From NCBI RefSeq assembly GCF_003950295.1, contig NZ_RHNP01000034.1:1-35308 (forward strand): a DNA stretch of 35,308 nt, given 5' to 3'. Of this stretch, positions 24,051-33,638 are shown in pieces. Origin of the DNA: Loigolactobacillus iwatensis. Lineage in GTDB: Bacteria; Bacillota; Bacilli; Lactobacillales; Lactobacillaceae. Numbering within the stretch: position 1 is the stretch's first letter; every line of letters begins with the position of its first letter. The position numbers were made by a program, and so were the translations under genes. The notes below the pieces were generated by a model that made no database searches, was not told where the DNA came from, and saw nothing but the letters and a program-made list of their open reading frames with translations.

Positions 24051-26723
24051 ATGGCGACTGACAAGCATTTATTATTGATAGACGGAAATAGTGTCGCTTT
24101 TCGGGCCTTTTTCGCGCTCCATTCTCAGGTTAATACGTTTATTAATCATGACGGCTTACATACCAACGCAATCTACGCTTTTAATACGATGCTAGACGTC
24201 GTTTTAAAGGAATTTAAACCAACGCACGTTTTAGTGGCCTTTGATGCAGGCAAAACAACTTTTAGAACTAAGGAGTTTGCTGAATATAAGAGTCAGCGTG
24301 CTAAGACACCTTCAGAACTATCAGAGCAACTACCTTATTTACGGCAGCTATTAACTGCGTACGGAATCAAATCATATGAATTAGCGGATTATGAGGCTGA
24401 CGATATTATCGGTACGTTAGCTAAAGAAGCAAGTCAGGCCGGATTTCAGGTTGATATAGTCACTGGCGATCGTGATTTGACACAACTTGCCACTGAAAAA
24501 GTGACGGTTAACGTCACAGTTAAGGGCGTTAATCAGACGGAGGCCTATACGCCGGAACATGTTATGGAAAAATATGGTTTACGGCCTAAGCAAATTATTG
24601 ATATGAAGGGCCTTGCTGGTGATACTTCAGATAATTATCCGGGTGTCCGCAAGGTTGGTGAAAAAACGGCAATTAAACTGTTAAAAGAATACGACAGTGT
24701 CGAAGGTGTTTACGAGCACCTTGATGATTTGAAGGCCAGTAAAATGAAGGAGCATTTACAAGAAGATCGTTCTAATGCTTTTTTAAGTAAAAAATTGGCA
24801 ACAATTAATACTGCCGCACCAATTAAGGTTTCAGTCACTGAACTCAAGCGGCAAGAACGTGACCTTGATAAATTAATTGAATTTTACAAGGAAATGGACT
24901 TTAATTCATTTTTAAGCAAGCTTGATTCGGCCGTGGCACCAACCGAAGTAGCCGCTAAAACGGCGATAAAGTTTGAACAATTAACAACTAAAAATATGAA
25001 GCAGGTTTTGGCCAAATTTTCCGGGCCCGTTGTTTTCTATTTAGAAATGTTGGCCAGTAATTACCATACCTCTGATTTTGCGGGTTTTGTAATTGGCCAG
25101 AAGGATCATTGGTTTTTTGGAAGGGATACTAAATTATTACAGCAACCTGACTTTGTTACTTTTTTTGCCGATAGTAAACAGGAAAAATTGGTTTTTGATT
25201 TAAAACGAACATTTGTTGGTTTAAATCGGCTTGGTATTCAGCTAAATGGAACAACTTTTGATTTATTGCTGGCTTCGTATTTGTTGAATACAAATGATAA
25301 TAGTAATGATCTAGGCAAAATTGCCCAGTTACATCAATACAGAGATGTCGCTACGGATGAAGAAGTCTATGGTAAGGGATCAAAGAAGGCCTTACCGGAA
25401 AATGAAACCGAATTTGCGGAGCATTTGGCACGTAAGGCGCGAGCAATTGAACAATTACAGCCTAAATTAAGCCACGAATTGGAAGCAAATGATCAGATTG
25501 GTTTATTTAATGAGTTAGAAATACCATTAGCGCTAGTATTGGCCCAAATGGAAATTGCTGGAATTAAAATCGATAAGGATCGTTTGAACGATATGCGGGG
25601 GTCCTTTAAGGAACGCATTCAACAAATTCAGGAAAAAATCTATGCGGAAGCAGAAGAAGAGTTTAACATTAATTCTTCCAAACAATTAGGGGCCATCTTG
25701 TTTGAAAAAATGAATTTACCAGTAATAAAAAAGACTAAAACAGGTTACTCAACTGCAGTTGGCGTCCTTGAAAAATTAAAGGGTATTGCACCAATTGCCA
25801 GTGATGTTTTAGATTATCGTGGTTTGACTAAAATTCAGTCAACCTACATTACCGGCTTACTGAAAGTCATTCATCCCGAAGACGGTAAAATTCACACGAC
25901 TTATTTACAAACGCTAACGCAAACAGGGCGTTTATCATCGATTGACCCTAATTTACAGAATATTCCTGTGCGTGATGAAGATGGTCGCCAAATTCGCCAG
26001 GCCTTTGTCCCACGGGAAAAAGGGTGGCAAATTTTTGCGGCTGATTATTCACAAATTGAACTACGTGTTTTGGCCCATATTTCCCACGATAAGAATCTGC
26101 AGGCGGCTTTTAAAGAGGGAATGGATATTCACGCTAGTACGGCCATGCGGATCTTTGATTTAGATTCACCTGATGATGTGACACCTAATATGCGTCGTGA
26201 AGCGAAGGCGGTTAATTTTGGAATTGTCTACGGGATCAGTGATTATGGATTATCCCAAAATATTGGAATTACACGGCCACAAGCAAAAAACTACATTGAT
26301 AATTATTTCCGTGAATACCCTAATGTTCAAAAATATATGACTGATATTGTTCAGTCTGCTAAAGACCATGGTTACGTGGAAACTCTCTTTCATCGGCGCC
26401 GTTATTTACCTGACATTAATGCTAAGAACTTTAATTTACGTTCTTTTGCCGAACGGACGGCGATGAACACGCCGATTCAAGGCAGTGCTGCCGATATTAT
26501 CAAAGTTGCTATGTTGAATATGCATCAGGCACTCCAGGAGCACAAATTAAAGGCAACGATGTTATTGCAGGTACACGATGAATTAATTTTTGAAGCACCG
26601 GATGATGAAATTCCAGTTCTAAGAAAATTGGTTCCACAAGTGATGGATTCTGCGGTTGATTTAGAGGTTCCAATGAAGGTTGGTTTTGGTAGTGGGCCAA
26701 CCTGGTATAACGTAAAGGATTAA
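24051..26723 (+). CDS. polA: DNA polymerase I
   Basis: Repair and Okazaki-fragment polymerase. Domains in order: 5' nuclease (about 1-290, LLLIDGNSVAFRAFFAL start and helix-hairpin-helix), a 3'-5' exonuclease-like domain (about 305-490) and the polymerase (about 500-890). Catalytic Asp665 (DYSQIELR) and Asp843 (QVHDE) and the O-helix (RREAKAVNFGIVYG) are intact. In the exonuclease-like domain the Asp of DxE is Tyr (VVFYLEM) and the later Asp motif is absent, so proofreading is lost, as in many Gram-positive PolA proteins. The start is ATG 24051, seven bases after GGAG; ATG 24045 is too close to it. It leads a polA-mutM-coaE operon. Confidence 0.97.
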   Translation: MATDKHLLLIDGNSVAFRAFFALHSQVNTFINHDGLHTNAIYAFNTMLDVVLKEFKPTHVLVAFDAGKTTFRTKEFAEYKSQRAKTPSELSEQLPYLRQLLTAYGIKSYELADYEADDIIGTLAKEASQAGFQVDIVTGDRDLTQLATEKVTVNVTVKGVNQTEAYTPEHVMEKYGLRPKQIIDMKGLAGDTSDNYPGVRKVGEKTAIKLLKEYDSVEGVYEHLDDLKASKMKEHLQEDRSNAFLSKKLATINTAAPIKVSVTELKRQERDLDKLIEFYKEMDFNSFLSKLDSAVAPTEVAAKTAIKFEQLTTKNMKQVLAKFSGPVVFYLEMLASNYHTSDFAGFVIGQKDHWFFGRDTKLLQQPDFVTFFADSKQEKLVFDLKRTFVGLNRLGIQLNGTTFDLLLASYLLNTNDNSNDLGKIAQLHQYRDVATDEEVYGKGSKKALPENETEFAEHLARKARAIEQLQPKLSHELEANDQIGLFNELEIPLALVLAQMEIAGIKIDKDRLNDMRGSFKERIQQIQEKIYAEAEEEFNINSSKQLGAILFEKMNLPVIKKTKTGYSTAVGVLEKLKGIAPIASDVLDYRGLTKIQSTYITGLLKVIHPEDGKIHTTYLQTLTQTGRLSSIDPNLQNIPVRDEDGRQIRQAFVPREKGWQIFAADYSQIELRVLAHISHDKNLQAAFKEGMDIHASTAMRIFDLDSPDDVTPNMRREAKAVNFGIVYGISDYGLSQNIGITRPQAKNYIDNYFREYPNVQKYMTDIVQSAKDHGYVETLFHRRRYLPDINAKNFNLRSFAERTAMNTPIQGSAADIIKVAMLNMHQALQEHKLKATMLLQVHDELIFEAPDDEIPVLRKLVPQVMDSAVDLEVPMKVGFGSGPTWYNVKD

Positions 26724-26732
26724 GGTGACAAA

Positions 26733-27572
26733 ATGCCAGAATTACCAGAAGTTGAGACAGTTCGGCAAGGTTTGCGCGAACTAATTTTGAATAAGACAAT
26801 TGATCAAGTCCAGGTTTTATGGCCGAAGATCGTTAACGGTGATACTGAACAGTTTAAACAAACGCTACAGGGGTTAACCTTTATCGAAATTGATCGGCGG
26901 GGTAAGTACTTATTATTTCGCCTGAGCGAGCAGATGACGATGGTCTCCCATTTGCGGATGGAGGGTAAGTACCGGCTAAATCAGCAGGATGATCCGGTCA
27001 CGAAACATACGCACGTTATTTTTAATTTTACTGATGGGACTGCGCTTCGCTATTTAGACGTCCGAAAATTTGGGCGAATGACCCTCATTGAAACGGGGCA
27101 GGAAATGACTTTACCAGGTTTGAATAAGCTAGGAGCCGAGCCAACCGCACAGACGTTTAAAATTGCGGATTTTACTAAAGGGCTTAAACGACATAAAAAA
27201 GCGATTAAACCAACGCTACTAGATCAACAAGTAGTTGCTGGCTTAGGTAATATCTATGCTGATGAGGTACTTTGGTTAAGCGGTATTAATCCGCTACAGC
27301 CAGCTAATACGTTGACAGATCAACAGGTGAAGTTATTACACGATAATATTATTGCTGAAATGAAACAGGCAATTAAGGCTAAGGGAACAACAATTCGTAG
27401 TTATACGGATGCCTACGGGGCCACTGGCGGTTTTCAGTTATCGTTACACGTTTACGGACGTGAAGGCGAGGCTTGTGAACGTTGTGGTGGCACAATTGAA
27501 AAAACACGATTAGCCCAACGTGGAACTCATTTCTGTCCCCACTGCCAAGTGTTAAACGTGCCAGCAAAATGA
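26733..27572 (+). CDS. mutM: Formamidopyrimidine-DNA glycosylase MutM
   Basis: Removes 8-oxoguanine and ring-opened purines from DNA. The N-terminal Pro2-Glu3 nucleophile and acid (MPELPEVET), the helix-two-turn-helix region and the C-terminal zinc finger (Cys248, Cys251, Cys268, Cys271) are all present. Length is 279 residues. It starts nine bases after the polA stop and overlaps coaE by four bases, so the genes are co-translated. Confidence 0.97.
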   Translation: MPELPEVETVRQGLRELILNKTIDQVQVLWPKIVNGDTEQFKQTLQGLTFIEIDRRGKYLLFRLSEQMTMVSHLRMEGKYRLNQQDDPVTKHTHVIFNFTDGTALRYLDVRKFGRMTLIETGQEMTLPGLNKLGAEPTAQTFKIADFTKGLKRHKKAIKPTLLDQQVVAGLGNIYADEVLWLSGINPLQPANTLTDQQVKLLHDNIIAEMKQAIKAKGTTIRSYTDAYGATGGFQLSLHVYGREGEACERCGGTIEKTRLAQRGTHFCPHCQVLNVPAK

Positions 27573-28168
27573 CCGTGATTTTGGGTCTTACTGGTGGAAT
27601 TGCCAGTGGGAAATCCACGGTGAGTCGCTATTTAAATGAACTGGGGTTTCCAGTAGTTGATGCCGATATCATTGCGCGGGAAGTCGTTGAACCCGGTACG
27701 ATTGGGCTACAACAAATTATTACTACCTTTTCTGAATCTGTGTTAAAGGCGGATGGTCATTTAAACCGAAAATATCTTGGGCAATTAGTTTTTGACCAAC
27801 CAGAAGAATTGGTAAAACTAACGAAAATTACGGCGCCATTGATTCGAGAAACCATTGTTAAACGCTTACAACTATTGAAAGAAAAGAAAGTGCCAGTAAT
27901 TATTTTAGATGTTCCGTTATTGTTTGAAACCGGTTATGATAAGTTGACCGATGTGACTTTATTAGTTGAGATTCCAAAAGAATTGCAATTGCAACGGTTA
28001 ATGAGGCGTGACCGGTTAACCTACGCCGCTGCATTAGCGCGAATTAATACGCAGTGGCCGTTGGCAAAAAAGCGTGCTTTAGCGGATACGATAATCGACA
28101 ACAGTGGTACGATTGCGGAAACGAAACAGCAAGTGTTGGCCTTTTTAAAACAAAATCACTTTGTTTAG
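27569..28168 (+). CDS. coaE: Dephospho-CoA kinase
   Basis: Catalyses the last step of coenzyme A synthesis. The P-loop GGIASGKS (9-16) and the kinase motifs DADIIAREVVEPG and DVPLLFETGYD are typical. Length is 199 residues. The start ATG overlaps the mutM stop (ATGA). Confidence 0.96.
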   Translation: MTVILGLTGGIASGKSTVSRYLNELGFPVVDADIIAREVVEPGTIGLQQIITTFSESVLKADGHLNRKYLGQLVFDQPEELVKLTKITAPLIRETIVKRLQLLKEKKVPVIILDVPLLFETGYDKLTDVTLLVEIPKELQLQRLMRRDRLTYAAALARINTQWPLAKKRALADTIIDNSGTIAETKQQVLAFLKQNHFV

Positions 28169-28190
28169 TACGTTGCTGAATTAGTGAGGC

Positions 28191-28230
28191 TTCACCTAAA
28201 TAGCTTTTAGTGAAGCTATTTAGGTGAAGA
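28191..28230. repeat. Perfect 17-base hairpin downstream of coaE
   Basis: Arms 28191-28207 and 28214-28230 (starting CTTCACCTAAATAGCTT) pair without error around a 6-base loop. Neither strand has a T tract after it, so a classic terminator is unlikely; it could be a processing site, a 3'-end stabiliser or a small palindromic repeat. Confidence 0.85.
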
Positions 28231-28394
28231 TACGATAAAAACGGTTGGACAATTGGATGCTTTGAGACCTTTTCTAGTACTTATCTAACCAATTTAATGT
28301 AAAAGCGTTGAAAAGGGTACCGTCGTTCACTTTAGGCGTTACCAGTATCGTCAGTAATATTCTTCAATTATGGTGTAAGATCCAACTGATTTCC

Positions 28395-28437
28395 AATAAG
28401 TAAGGTGAGGAATTTTTCCTGACCTTATTTGTTTATT
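28395..28437 (+). terminator. Terminator-like hairpin ahead of nrdR
   Basis: AAGTAAGGT-g-AGGAA pairs with TTCCT-g-ACCTTATTT, followed by GTTTATT. The tail is only moderately T-rich. It lies about 20 bases before the nrdR -10. Confidence 0.5.
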
Positions 28438-28458
28438 GAGCTTGCACCAATAGATTAA

Positions 28459-28467
28459 TGGTATACT
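28459..28467 (+). promoter_or_regulatory. nrdR promoter (extended -10)
   Basis: TGgTATACT, 39 bases before the nrdR ATG. No NrdR box pair was recognised. Confidence 0.5.
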
Positions 28468-28506
28468 ATTTCAGGTAAAGAACACTAAAGATGAGAGGTG
28501 TTAATT

Positions 28507-29007
28507 ATGCAATGTCCTCGTTGTCATCACAATGGTTCGCGAGTTGTTGATTCGCGGCCAACAGATGAAGGTCGGGTTATTCGCCGCCGCCGGGAATGTG
28601 AAAATTGTGGTTTCCGTTTTACAACGTTTGAACGAGTAGAACAGACGCCTTTATTGGTTATTAAAAAAAATGGCACCCGCGAAGAGTTCAATCGTGAAAA
28701 GATTTTGCGTGGGTTAATTCGTTCTGCCGAAAAACGGCCTGTGACCATGGAACAAATGACGCAGATTGTTGACGAAGTTGAAAATAAGGTGCGTTCACTG
28801 GGTGAGAATGAAGTTGCCTCACAGGCAATTGGTGAATACGTCATGGGCTTACTAGCAAATGTTGACGAAATTGCTTATATTCGTTTTGCTAGTGTTTACC
28901 GACAATTTAAGGATATGAATGTTTTTCTAAAAGAATTAAATGATATGGTAGAAAAAGATAAAAAGCAAACTAATGATAAGAAATCAACGGATCAACCCAA
29001 AAAGTGA
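28507..29007 (+). CDS. nrdR: Transcriptional repressor NrdR
   Basis: Represses ribonucleotide reductase genes in response to ATP/dATP. The zinc ribbon (Cys3, Cys6, Cys31, Cys34) binds DNA and the ATP-cone (about 45-140, [16 protein letters not shown]) senses nucleotides. The start is ATG 28507, eight bases after AGAGG; GTG 28498 overlaps that site. Length is 166 residues with a Lys-rich tail. It leads nrdR-dnaB-dnaI. Confidence 0.97.
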   Translation: MQCPRCHHNGSRVVDSRPTDEGRVIRRRRECENCGFRFTTFERVEQTPLLVIKKNGTREEFNREKILRGLIRSAEKRPVTMEQMTQIVDEVENKVRSLGENEVASQAIGEYVMGLLANVDEIAYIRFASVYRQFKDMNVFLKELNDMVEKDKKQTNDKKSTDQPKK

Positions 29008-29017
29008 GGTGTGATGG

Positions 29018-30391
29018 TTGCAAAATGCCTTTTCTAATTTAAGTCCTAGGGATGGTTTTCTAGTGACTAAGGCGAATTATTTATCGGACTTTGATCGGCA
29101 AATCTTGACTTATTTATACCAGCCATTGATGGGGGTTACTGCATTTAGTTTGTTTTTAACTCTTTGGACGGAAATTGTACCGAACCCGCTGTTATCTGAT
29201 CAAAAACCACACACAACCTTATTGGCATTGTTAAATATTGATTTACCAGATTTTTATGATAGTCGTCTACGATTGGAAGCATTAGGCTTACTGAAAACCT
29301 ATACGCGAACAGTCCCGGAAGGGCGTTATTTCGTTTACGAGCTTTATGCCCCACAGGCGCCAAATGCCTTTTTTAAGGACGATTTATTGAGTCTATTGCT
29401 TTATGAAGCAGTTGGTGAAGAGCGGTTTAACGTCTTAAAGGATAAATTCCGATTGCGTGTGGTCAGCAAAAAGGATTTAACGGAAATAACGAAAAACTTT
29501 CTCGATGTTTTTCATGTGAATTCAGCCTTACTGGATAATCCACCGGCCACGATTGCTGAAACTAAATCTGAATTTCAAGTGAAGTCGGCAAACCGTCCCA
29601 GCGTTACTTCAGAGGCTGAGCAAAGTTTTGATTGGTCGTTTTTCAAGCAACAGCTAAAATCAAGTTTTGTTGACGATAAGCAAATAGACGAAAATCACCA
29701 ACTAATTTTAACAATGCACCAGCTCTACGGAATTAGTGAATTGGAAATGGCACAGTATATTGGTGAAAGTGTCAATGTGGCAACTAATCAATTGGATGTT
29801 AAGGCGTTCCGGCAATTGATTGCCCGCCAGTTTCGGGGGCAATCAAATTTGACAACCGAAAAAGCGGCCGTGGCACCGAAAAATTTATCCAGCCAAGAAT
29901 TAAAGAAGGCCGGTTTTAGTGCCTCTGATCAAAAGTTAATTGCGGTTAGTCGCCAGTATTCACCAGTTGAGTTTCTTCAACAGTTAAAACAGCAACAGGG
30001 TGGTTACGTTGCCAGTAGCGAAGAACGGGTACTGGAACGCCTAGTTAAACGGCAGGTATTTCCTAATTCAGTCATTAATATTTTGATTCATTATATGATT
30101 AATGTCCGTAAAATGCCGACGTTAAATCAGAGTTATTTGGATAGCGTTGCCAATGGCTGGCTGCAGCACCATGTAACAACGCCTGAGGCTGCAATGAGTG
30201 AGGTTAAAGAATTCTACAAGCCTAAGAAAGTAAGCAAGAAAAGAACGCGGGGGACAACTCGTCAAGAGACACTACCTGAGTGGGCCCAGGAAGGTTTTAA
30301 GGCGCCTAAGGAAGCTGTCTCTAATGAACAAGAACTAGCCCTGCAAAAGAGTCTAAAGGCACTGAAAACGTTACGAAAGGGTGGTGAGTAG
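29018..30391 (+). CDS. dnaB: Replication initiation and membrane attachment protein DnaB (Gram-positive)
   Basis: A DnaD/DnaB-type helicase-loading factor that works with DnaD and DnaI to place the replicative helicase (DnaC in Bacillus naming). The N-terminal winged-helix dimer domain (about 1-160) is followed by a linker and the DnaD-like C-terminal domain (about 300-390, ending NVRKMPTLNQSYLDSVAN). Start TTG 29018 has GAGGT seven bases upstream. The length, 457 residues, is usual. The gene sits between nrdR (10-base gap) and dnaI (2-base gap). Confidence 0.93.
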   Translation: MQNAFSNLSPRDGFLVTKANYLSDFDRQILTYLYQPLMGVTAFSLFLTLWTEIVPNPLLSDQKPHTTLLALLNIDLPDFYDSRLRLEALGLLKTYTRTVPEGRYFVYELYAPQAPNAFFKDDLLSLLLYEAVGEERFNVLKDKFRLRVVSKKDLTEITKNFLDVFHVNSALLDNPPATIAETKSEFQVKSANRPSVTSEAEQSFDWSFFKQQLKSSFVDDKQIDENHQLILTMHQLYGISELEMAQYIGESVNVATNQLDVKAFRQLIARQFRGQSNLTTEKAAVAPKNLSSQELKKAGFSASDQKLIAVSRQYSPVEFLQQLKQQQGGYVASSEERVLERLVKRQVFPNSVINILIHYMINVRKMPTLNQSYLDSVANGWLQHHVTTPEAAMSEVKEFYKPKKVSKKRTRGTTRQETLPEWAQEGFKAPKEAVSNEQELALQKSLKALKTLRKGGE

Positions 30392-30393
30392 TA

Positions 30394-31329
30394 ATGGAAG
30401 ATATGGGAAAAAATTTGCGCATTTTAATGAATCGCCGAAACCTTAATCAGCATTATGATGAACTAATGGCGCGAGTTATGAAGGATACTGACGTTCAGCA
30501 ATTCATTACGGCTAATCAGAAGGCCATCGATCAGGCAACAATTGATCGTTCGGCGGCCAAGCTCTATGAGTTTGTAACTGAGAAGCATAAATTTTTGTCT
30601 GATAAAGCTTCTTTGGCCCCTGGCTACAAGCCAAAACTTTTCTTAAATCACCACTTCATTGACGTTACTTATGTTCCAACGGCAGAACTGGTTGCAGAAC
30701 AAAAGGATAACGCCTTACGTTCACGGGTACACTCAATTAATATGCCTAAGAATATTCAGGCGGCACGTTTGGATCAGTTCTATCCAGAAAATCGTACGGG
30801 AGCACTTCAGGCTGGCGTTACTTTTGTTACTGATTACATCAAAGAACCAAAAAAATTTCACCAAGGACTTTACCTGTATGGTAGTTTTGGTGTAGGTAAA
30901 ACGTATTTACTGGGAGCAATTGCCCATGAATTGGCGGTCAATGGTTTTCAGACAACGCTACTACATTTCCCAACGTTTGCAGTAGAAATGAAGAACGCAA
31001 TTGGGCAGAATAATTTAATGGAAAAAATTGATGTCATTAAAAAAGCACCAATTTTAATGTTAGATGATATCGGCGCCGATTCAATGTCTAGTTGGATTCG
31101 GGATGACGTTTTAGGTGTTATTCTTCAATTTCGAATGCAAGAAGAGTTAACGACTTTTTTCTCCTCTAATTTTTCAATGCAAGCGTTAGAAAAAGAACAT
31201 CTAACAGTTAGTCAACGGGGTGAAAATGAGCCTCTGAAGGCAAAACGAATCATGGAACGTGTTCGTTTCTTGAGTCAGGAAGTTGAATTATTAGGTCAGA
31301 ATCGCCGCCTAAAGCCGAAAAATAATTAG
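30394..31329 (+). CDS. dnaI: Primosomal protein DnaI (helicase loader)
   Basis: An AAA+ ATPase that loads the replicative helicase. The N-terminal helicase-binding domain (about 1-130) precedes the AAA+ domain with Walker A GSFGVGKT (163-170), Walker B ILMLDDIGAD and sensor residues in FSSNFSM. Length is 311 residues. It starts two bases after dnaB, so expression is coupled. Confidence 0.96.
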   Translation: MEDMGKNLRILMNRRNLNQHYDELMARVMKDTDVQQFITANQKAIDQATIDRSAAKLYEFVTEKHKFLSDKASLAPGYKPKLFLNHHFIDVTYVPTAELVAEQKDNALRSRVHSINMPKNIQAARLDQFYPENRTGALQAGVTFVTDYIKEPKKFHQGLYLYGSFGVGKTYLLGAIAHELAVNGFQTTLLHFPTFAVEMKNAIGQNNLMEKIDVIKKAPILMLDDIGADSMSSWIRDDVLGVILQFRMQEELTTFFSSNFSMQALEKEHLTVSQRGENEPLKAKRIMERVRFLSQEVELLGQNRRLKPKNN

Positions 31330-31640
31330 ATTAATTTTTAAGGTGGACTTGAATTAATAATTCGAGTGTGGTTCAATAAAACTATCAACGAAGAAAGACA
31401 ACTTTAACGATAATTTACTTAAAGAGAGTGTACTGGTGCTGAGAAGTACATAAGTAAACGCGTTATTGACCGCTTTTTGAGATGCTTAATGCAAAGTTAA
31501 GCCGGTACGCAACCGTTAATCGCGCTAATAAGGAAACTTCATTTTGAAGTTTTAAATTTTGGGTGGAACCACGTTTATACGTCCCTGAAGCATTTATTGC
31601 TTCAGGGACTTTTTTATTTATTTTAAGGAGGAATTTGGAT
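31330..31640 (+). ncRNA. T-box leader of thrS (threonine)
   Basis: A tRNA-sensing riboswitch. A promoter (TTGAAT 31349-31354, 17-base spacer, TTCAAT 31372-31377) starts the leader. Stem I begins with AGAGAG and GGTGCTGAGAAG near 31424-31446. The candidate specifier is ACC (31469-31471), a threonine codon, found where the family arrangement predicts it. The conserved T-box TGGGTGGAACCACG (31560-31573) pairs with the tRNA end. The terminator has a perfect 12-base stem (31581-31592 with 31598-31609) followed by six T. Uncharged tRNA-Thr would prevent termination and raise thrS expression. The specifier placement is inferred, the rest is seen directly. Confidence 0.93.
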
Positions 31641-33626
31641 ATGGCAGAAATTACGTTAACGTTCCCTGATGGTGCTAAAAAGGCATTTGAAGAGACGGCT
31701 AGTGTGGCCGATGTAGCTAAGTCGATCAGCATTAGTCTTGGCAAAAAGGCAATTGCGGGTAAATTAGATGGTGCGCTAGTTGATTTAACTGCACCACTAA
31801 AGCATGATGGGGCAATTGAGATTATTACTAAAAATGATCCCGCTGCACTACAAGTTCTTTGGAATACTGCTAGTTTAACGTTAGGTGCCGCTTTAAAGCA
31901 TTTGTATCCAGAAATGCGATTTGGTGAACACGCTGTAACGGAGCACGGCTTCTATTATGATACAGATAATAATAAAAAGCCTGTATCAGAGGATGATCTT
32001 GAGGCAATCAATCAAGAGATGAGTAAATTGGTTGAACAAGATGGTAAAATTACGCGTAAAACAGTTACTAAGGCCGCTGCTTTAGCGCAGTTCAAGGATG
32101 ATCAGTACAAAACGAGTTTACTTAACAGCTTAGATAGTGACGAAGTTGTTTTGTATCATTTAGATGATTTCGTTGATTTTGGTGAACAAGGTGTTTTACC
32201 AGATACTAAGTCGTTAAAGGTCGCAAAACTTTTGTCTGTTGCTGGTGCGTACTGGCAAGGTAAGTCCAGTAACAATATGTTACAACGTGTTTACGGGACG
32301 GCATTCTTCAGCGAAAAAGAAATGGAAGCCGATGATAAACGTCGCCAAGAGGCGCATGACCGTGATCACCGTGTTATTGGAAATAAGTTAGATTTATTCT
32401 TTGTTGACCCTAAAGTTGGCGCAGGCTTACCATACTGGATGCCTAAAGGTGCTACCATTCGCCGGACAATTGAGCGTTACATTATTGACAAAGAAATTTC
32501 CCACGGTTATCAGCACGTTTACACACCTGTTTTAATGAATTTAGATGCCTATAAGACATCAGGTCACTGGGATCATTACCGTGAAGATATGTTTCCACCA
32601 ATGGACATGGGTGATGGTGAACAGCTTGAGTTACGACCAATGAACTGTCCAAGTCATATCCAAATTTACAAGCATCATATTCGGTCTTACCGGGAATTGC
32701 CAATTCGGATTGCTGAACTTGGCATGATGCATCGTTACGAAAAATCGGGCGCTTTATCCGGCTTACAGCGAGTTCGTGAAATGACTTTAAATGATGGTCA
32801 TACATTTGTTGCGTTAGATCAAATTCAGGATGAATTTAAAAAGATTTTGAATTTAATGATTGAAGTGTACGATGATTTCGATATCCATGACTACTCATTC
32901 CGTCTAAGTTACCGTGATCCTAAGAACACTGCAAAGTATTTTGATGACGATGCCATGTGGAATCGTGCTCAAAAGATGTTGAAAGGTGCTATGGATGAAC
33001 TTGGTTTGAACTACGTTGAAGCTGAGGGTGAAGCAGCATTTTATGGTCCTAAGCTAGATGTTCAAACTAAGACTGCTCTTGGTAATGAAGAAACATTGTC
33101 AACGATTCAATTAGACTTTATGTTGCCAGAACGTTTTGATTTATCTTACGTTGGCAATGATGGTGAAGAACACCGTCCAGTTATGATTCACCGTGGCCTC
33201 GTTTCAACGATGGAACGTTTCGTTGCTTACCTAACGGAGATGTATAAGGGTGCCTTTCCAACTTGGTTGGCACCAGTTCAGGCGGTTATTATTCCAGTTA
33301 AGAATGATTTACACGCCGGATATGCTTATCAAGTACGTGATCGGATGATTAAGGCCGGCCTACGTGTTGAGGTTGACGAACGTAACGAGAAGATGGGCTA
33401 CAAGATTCGTGAGGCCCAAACTCAAAAGATTCCTTATTCATTAGTTATTGGTGATCAAGAGATTGAGGATGCAACTGTTTCTGTTCGCCATTACGGTGAA
33501 GAAAAGACCGTTGCTCAAGATACTAATATGTTTATCGACGCAATGGTTGCCGAAGTGGGTAACTATAGTCGGACTGGAAAGTCTTATCAGAATGATAGTA
33601 CTAAACAACTTGACAAAAAGAATTAA
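31641..33626 (+). CDS. thrS: Threonyl-tRNA synthetase, editing site lost
   Basis: Charges tRNA-Thr. Domains: TGS (1-64), N2 editing-type domain (about 65-225), class II catalytic core (about 240-540) and anticodon-binding domain. The zinc ligands Cys336, His387 and His517 correspond to E. coli Cys334, His385 and His511, so aminoacylation should be intact. In the editing domain the HxxxH pair (E. coli His73/His77) is Trp74/Ser78, and the CxxxH pair (Cys182/His186) is Gly181/Val185. Hydrolysis of Ser-tRNA-Thr should be abolished. The start is ATG 31641 after AAGGAGG; an open frame from 31563 runs back into the T-box and is not used. Length is 661 residues. Confidence 0.96.
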   Translation: MAEITLTFPDGAKKAFEETASVADVAKSISISLGKKAIAGKLDGALVDLTAPLKHDGAIEIITKNDPAALQVLWNTASLTLGAALKHLYPEMRFGEHAVTEHGFYYDTDNNKKPVSEDDLEAINQEMSKLVEQDGKITRKTVTKAAALAQFKDDQYKTSLLNSLDSDEVVLYHLDDFVDFGEQGVLPDTKSLKVAKLLSVAGAYWQGKSSNNMLQRVYGTAFFSEKEMEADDKRRQEAHDRDHRVIGNKLDLFFVDPKVGAGLPYWMPKGATIRRTIERYIIDKEISHGYQHVYTPVLMNLDAYKTSGHWDHYREDMFPPMDMGDGEQLELRPMNCPSHIQIYKHHIRSYRELPIRIAELGMMHRYEKSGALSGLQRVREMTLNDGHTFVALDQIQDEFKKILNLMIEVYDDFDIHDYSFRLSYRDPKNTAKYFDDDAMWNRAQKMLKGAMDELGLNYVEAEGEAAFYGPKLDVQTKTALGNEETLSTIQLDFMLPERFDLSYVGNDGEEHRPVMIHRGLVSTMERFVAYLTEMYKGAFPTWLAPVQAVIIPVKNDLHAGYAYQVRDRMIKAGLRVEVDERNEKMGYKIREAQTQKIPYSLVIGDQEIEDATVSVRHYGEEKTVAQDTNMFIDAMVAEVGNYSRTGKSYQNDSTKQLDKKN

Positions 33627-33638
33627 ACACGCTAAACT
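33610..33638 (+). promoter_or_regulatory. Promoter of the infC-rpmI-rplT operon
   Basis: A consensus -35 (TTGACA) lies inside the last thrS codons, followed by a 17-base spacer and TAAACT. It lets the operon be transcribed independently of the T-box. Confidence 0.75.

Larger units (their letters stand above)
28169..28506. other. Gene-free region between coaE and nrdR
   Basis: It holds the perfect 17-base hairpin (28191-28230), a terminator-like hairpin (28395-28437) and the nrdR promoter. Positions 28231-28390 contain nothing I can identify on either strand. Confidence 0.6.

Noticed and set aside
29018-31329. Replication origin, suggested by dnaB and dnaI
   Set aside because: These are helicase-loading genes. 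No dnaA, dnaN or DnaA-box cluster was seen.
31563-31640. Longer thrS starting at 31563
   Set aside because: It would translate the T-box antiterminator and terminator. ATG 31641 has a perfect ribosome site and the family N-terminus.
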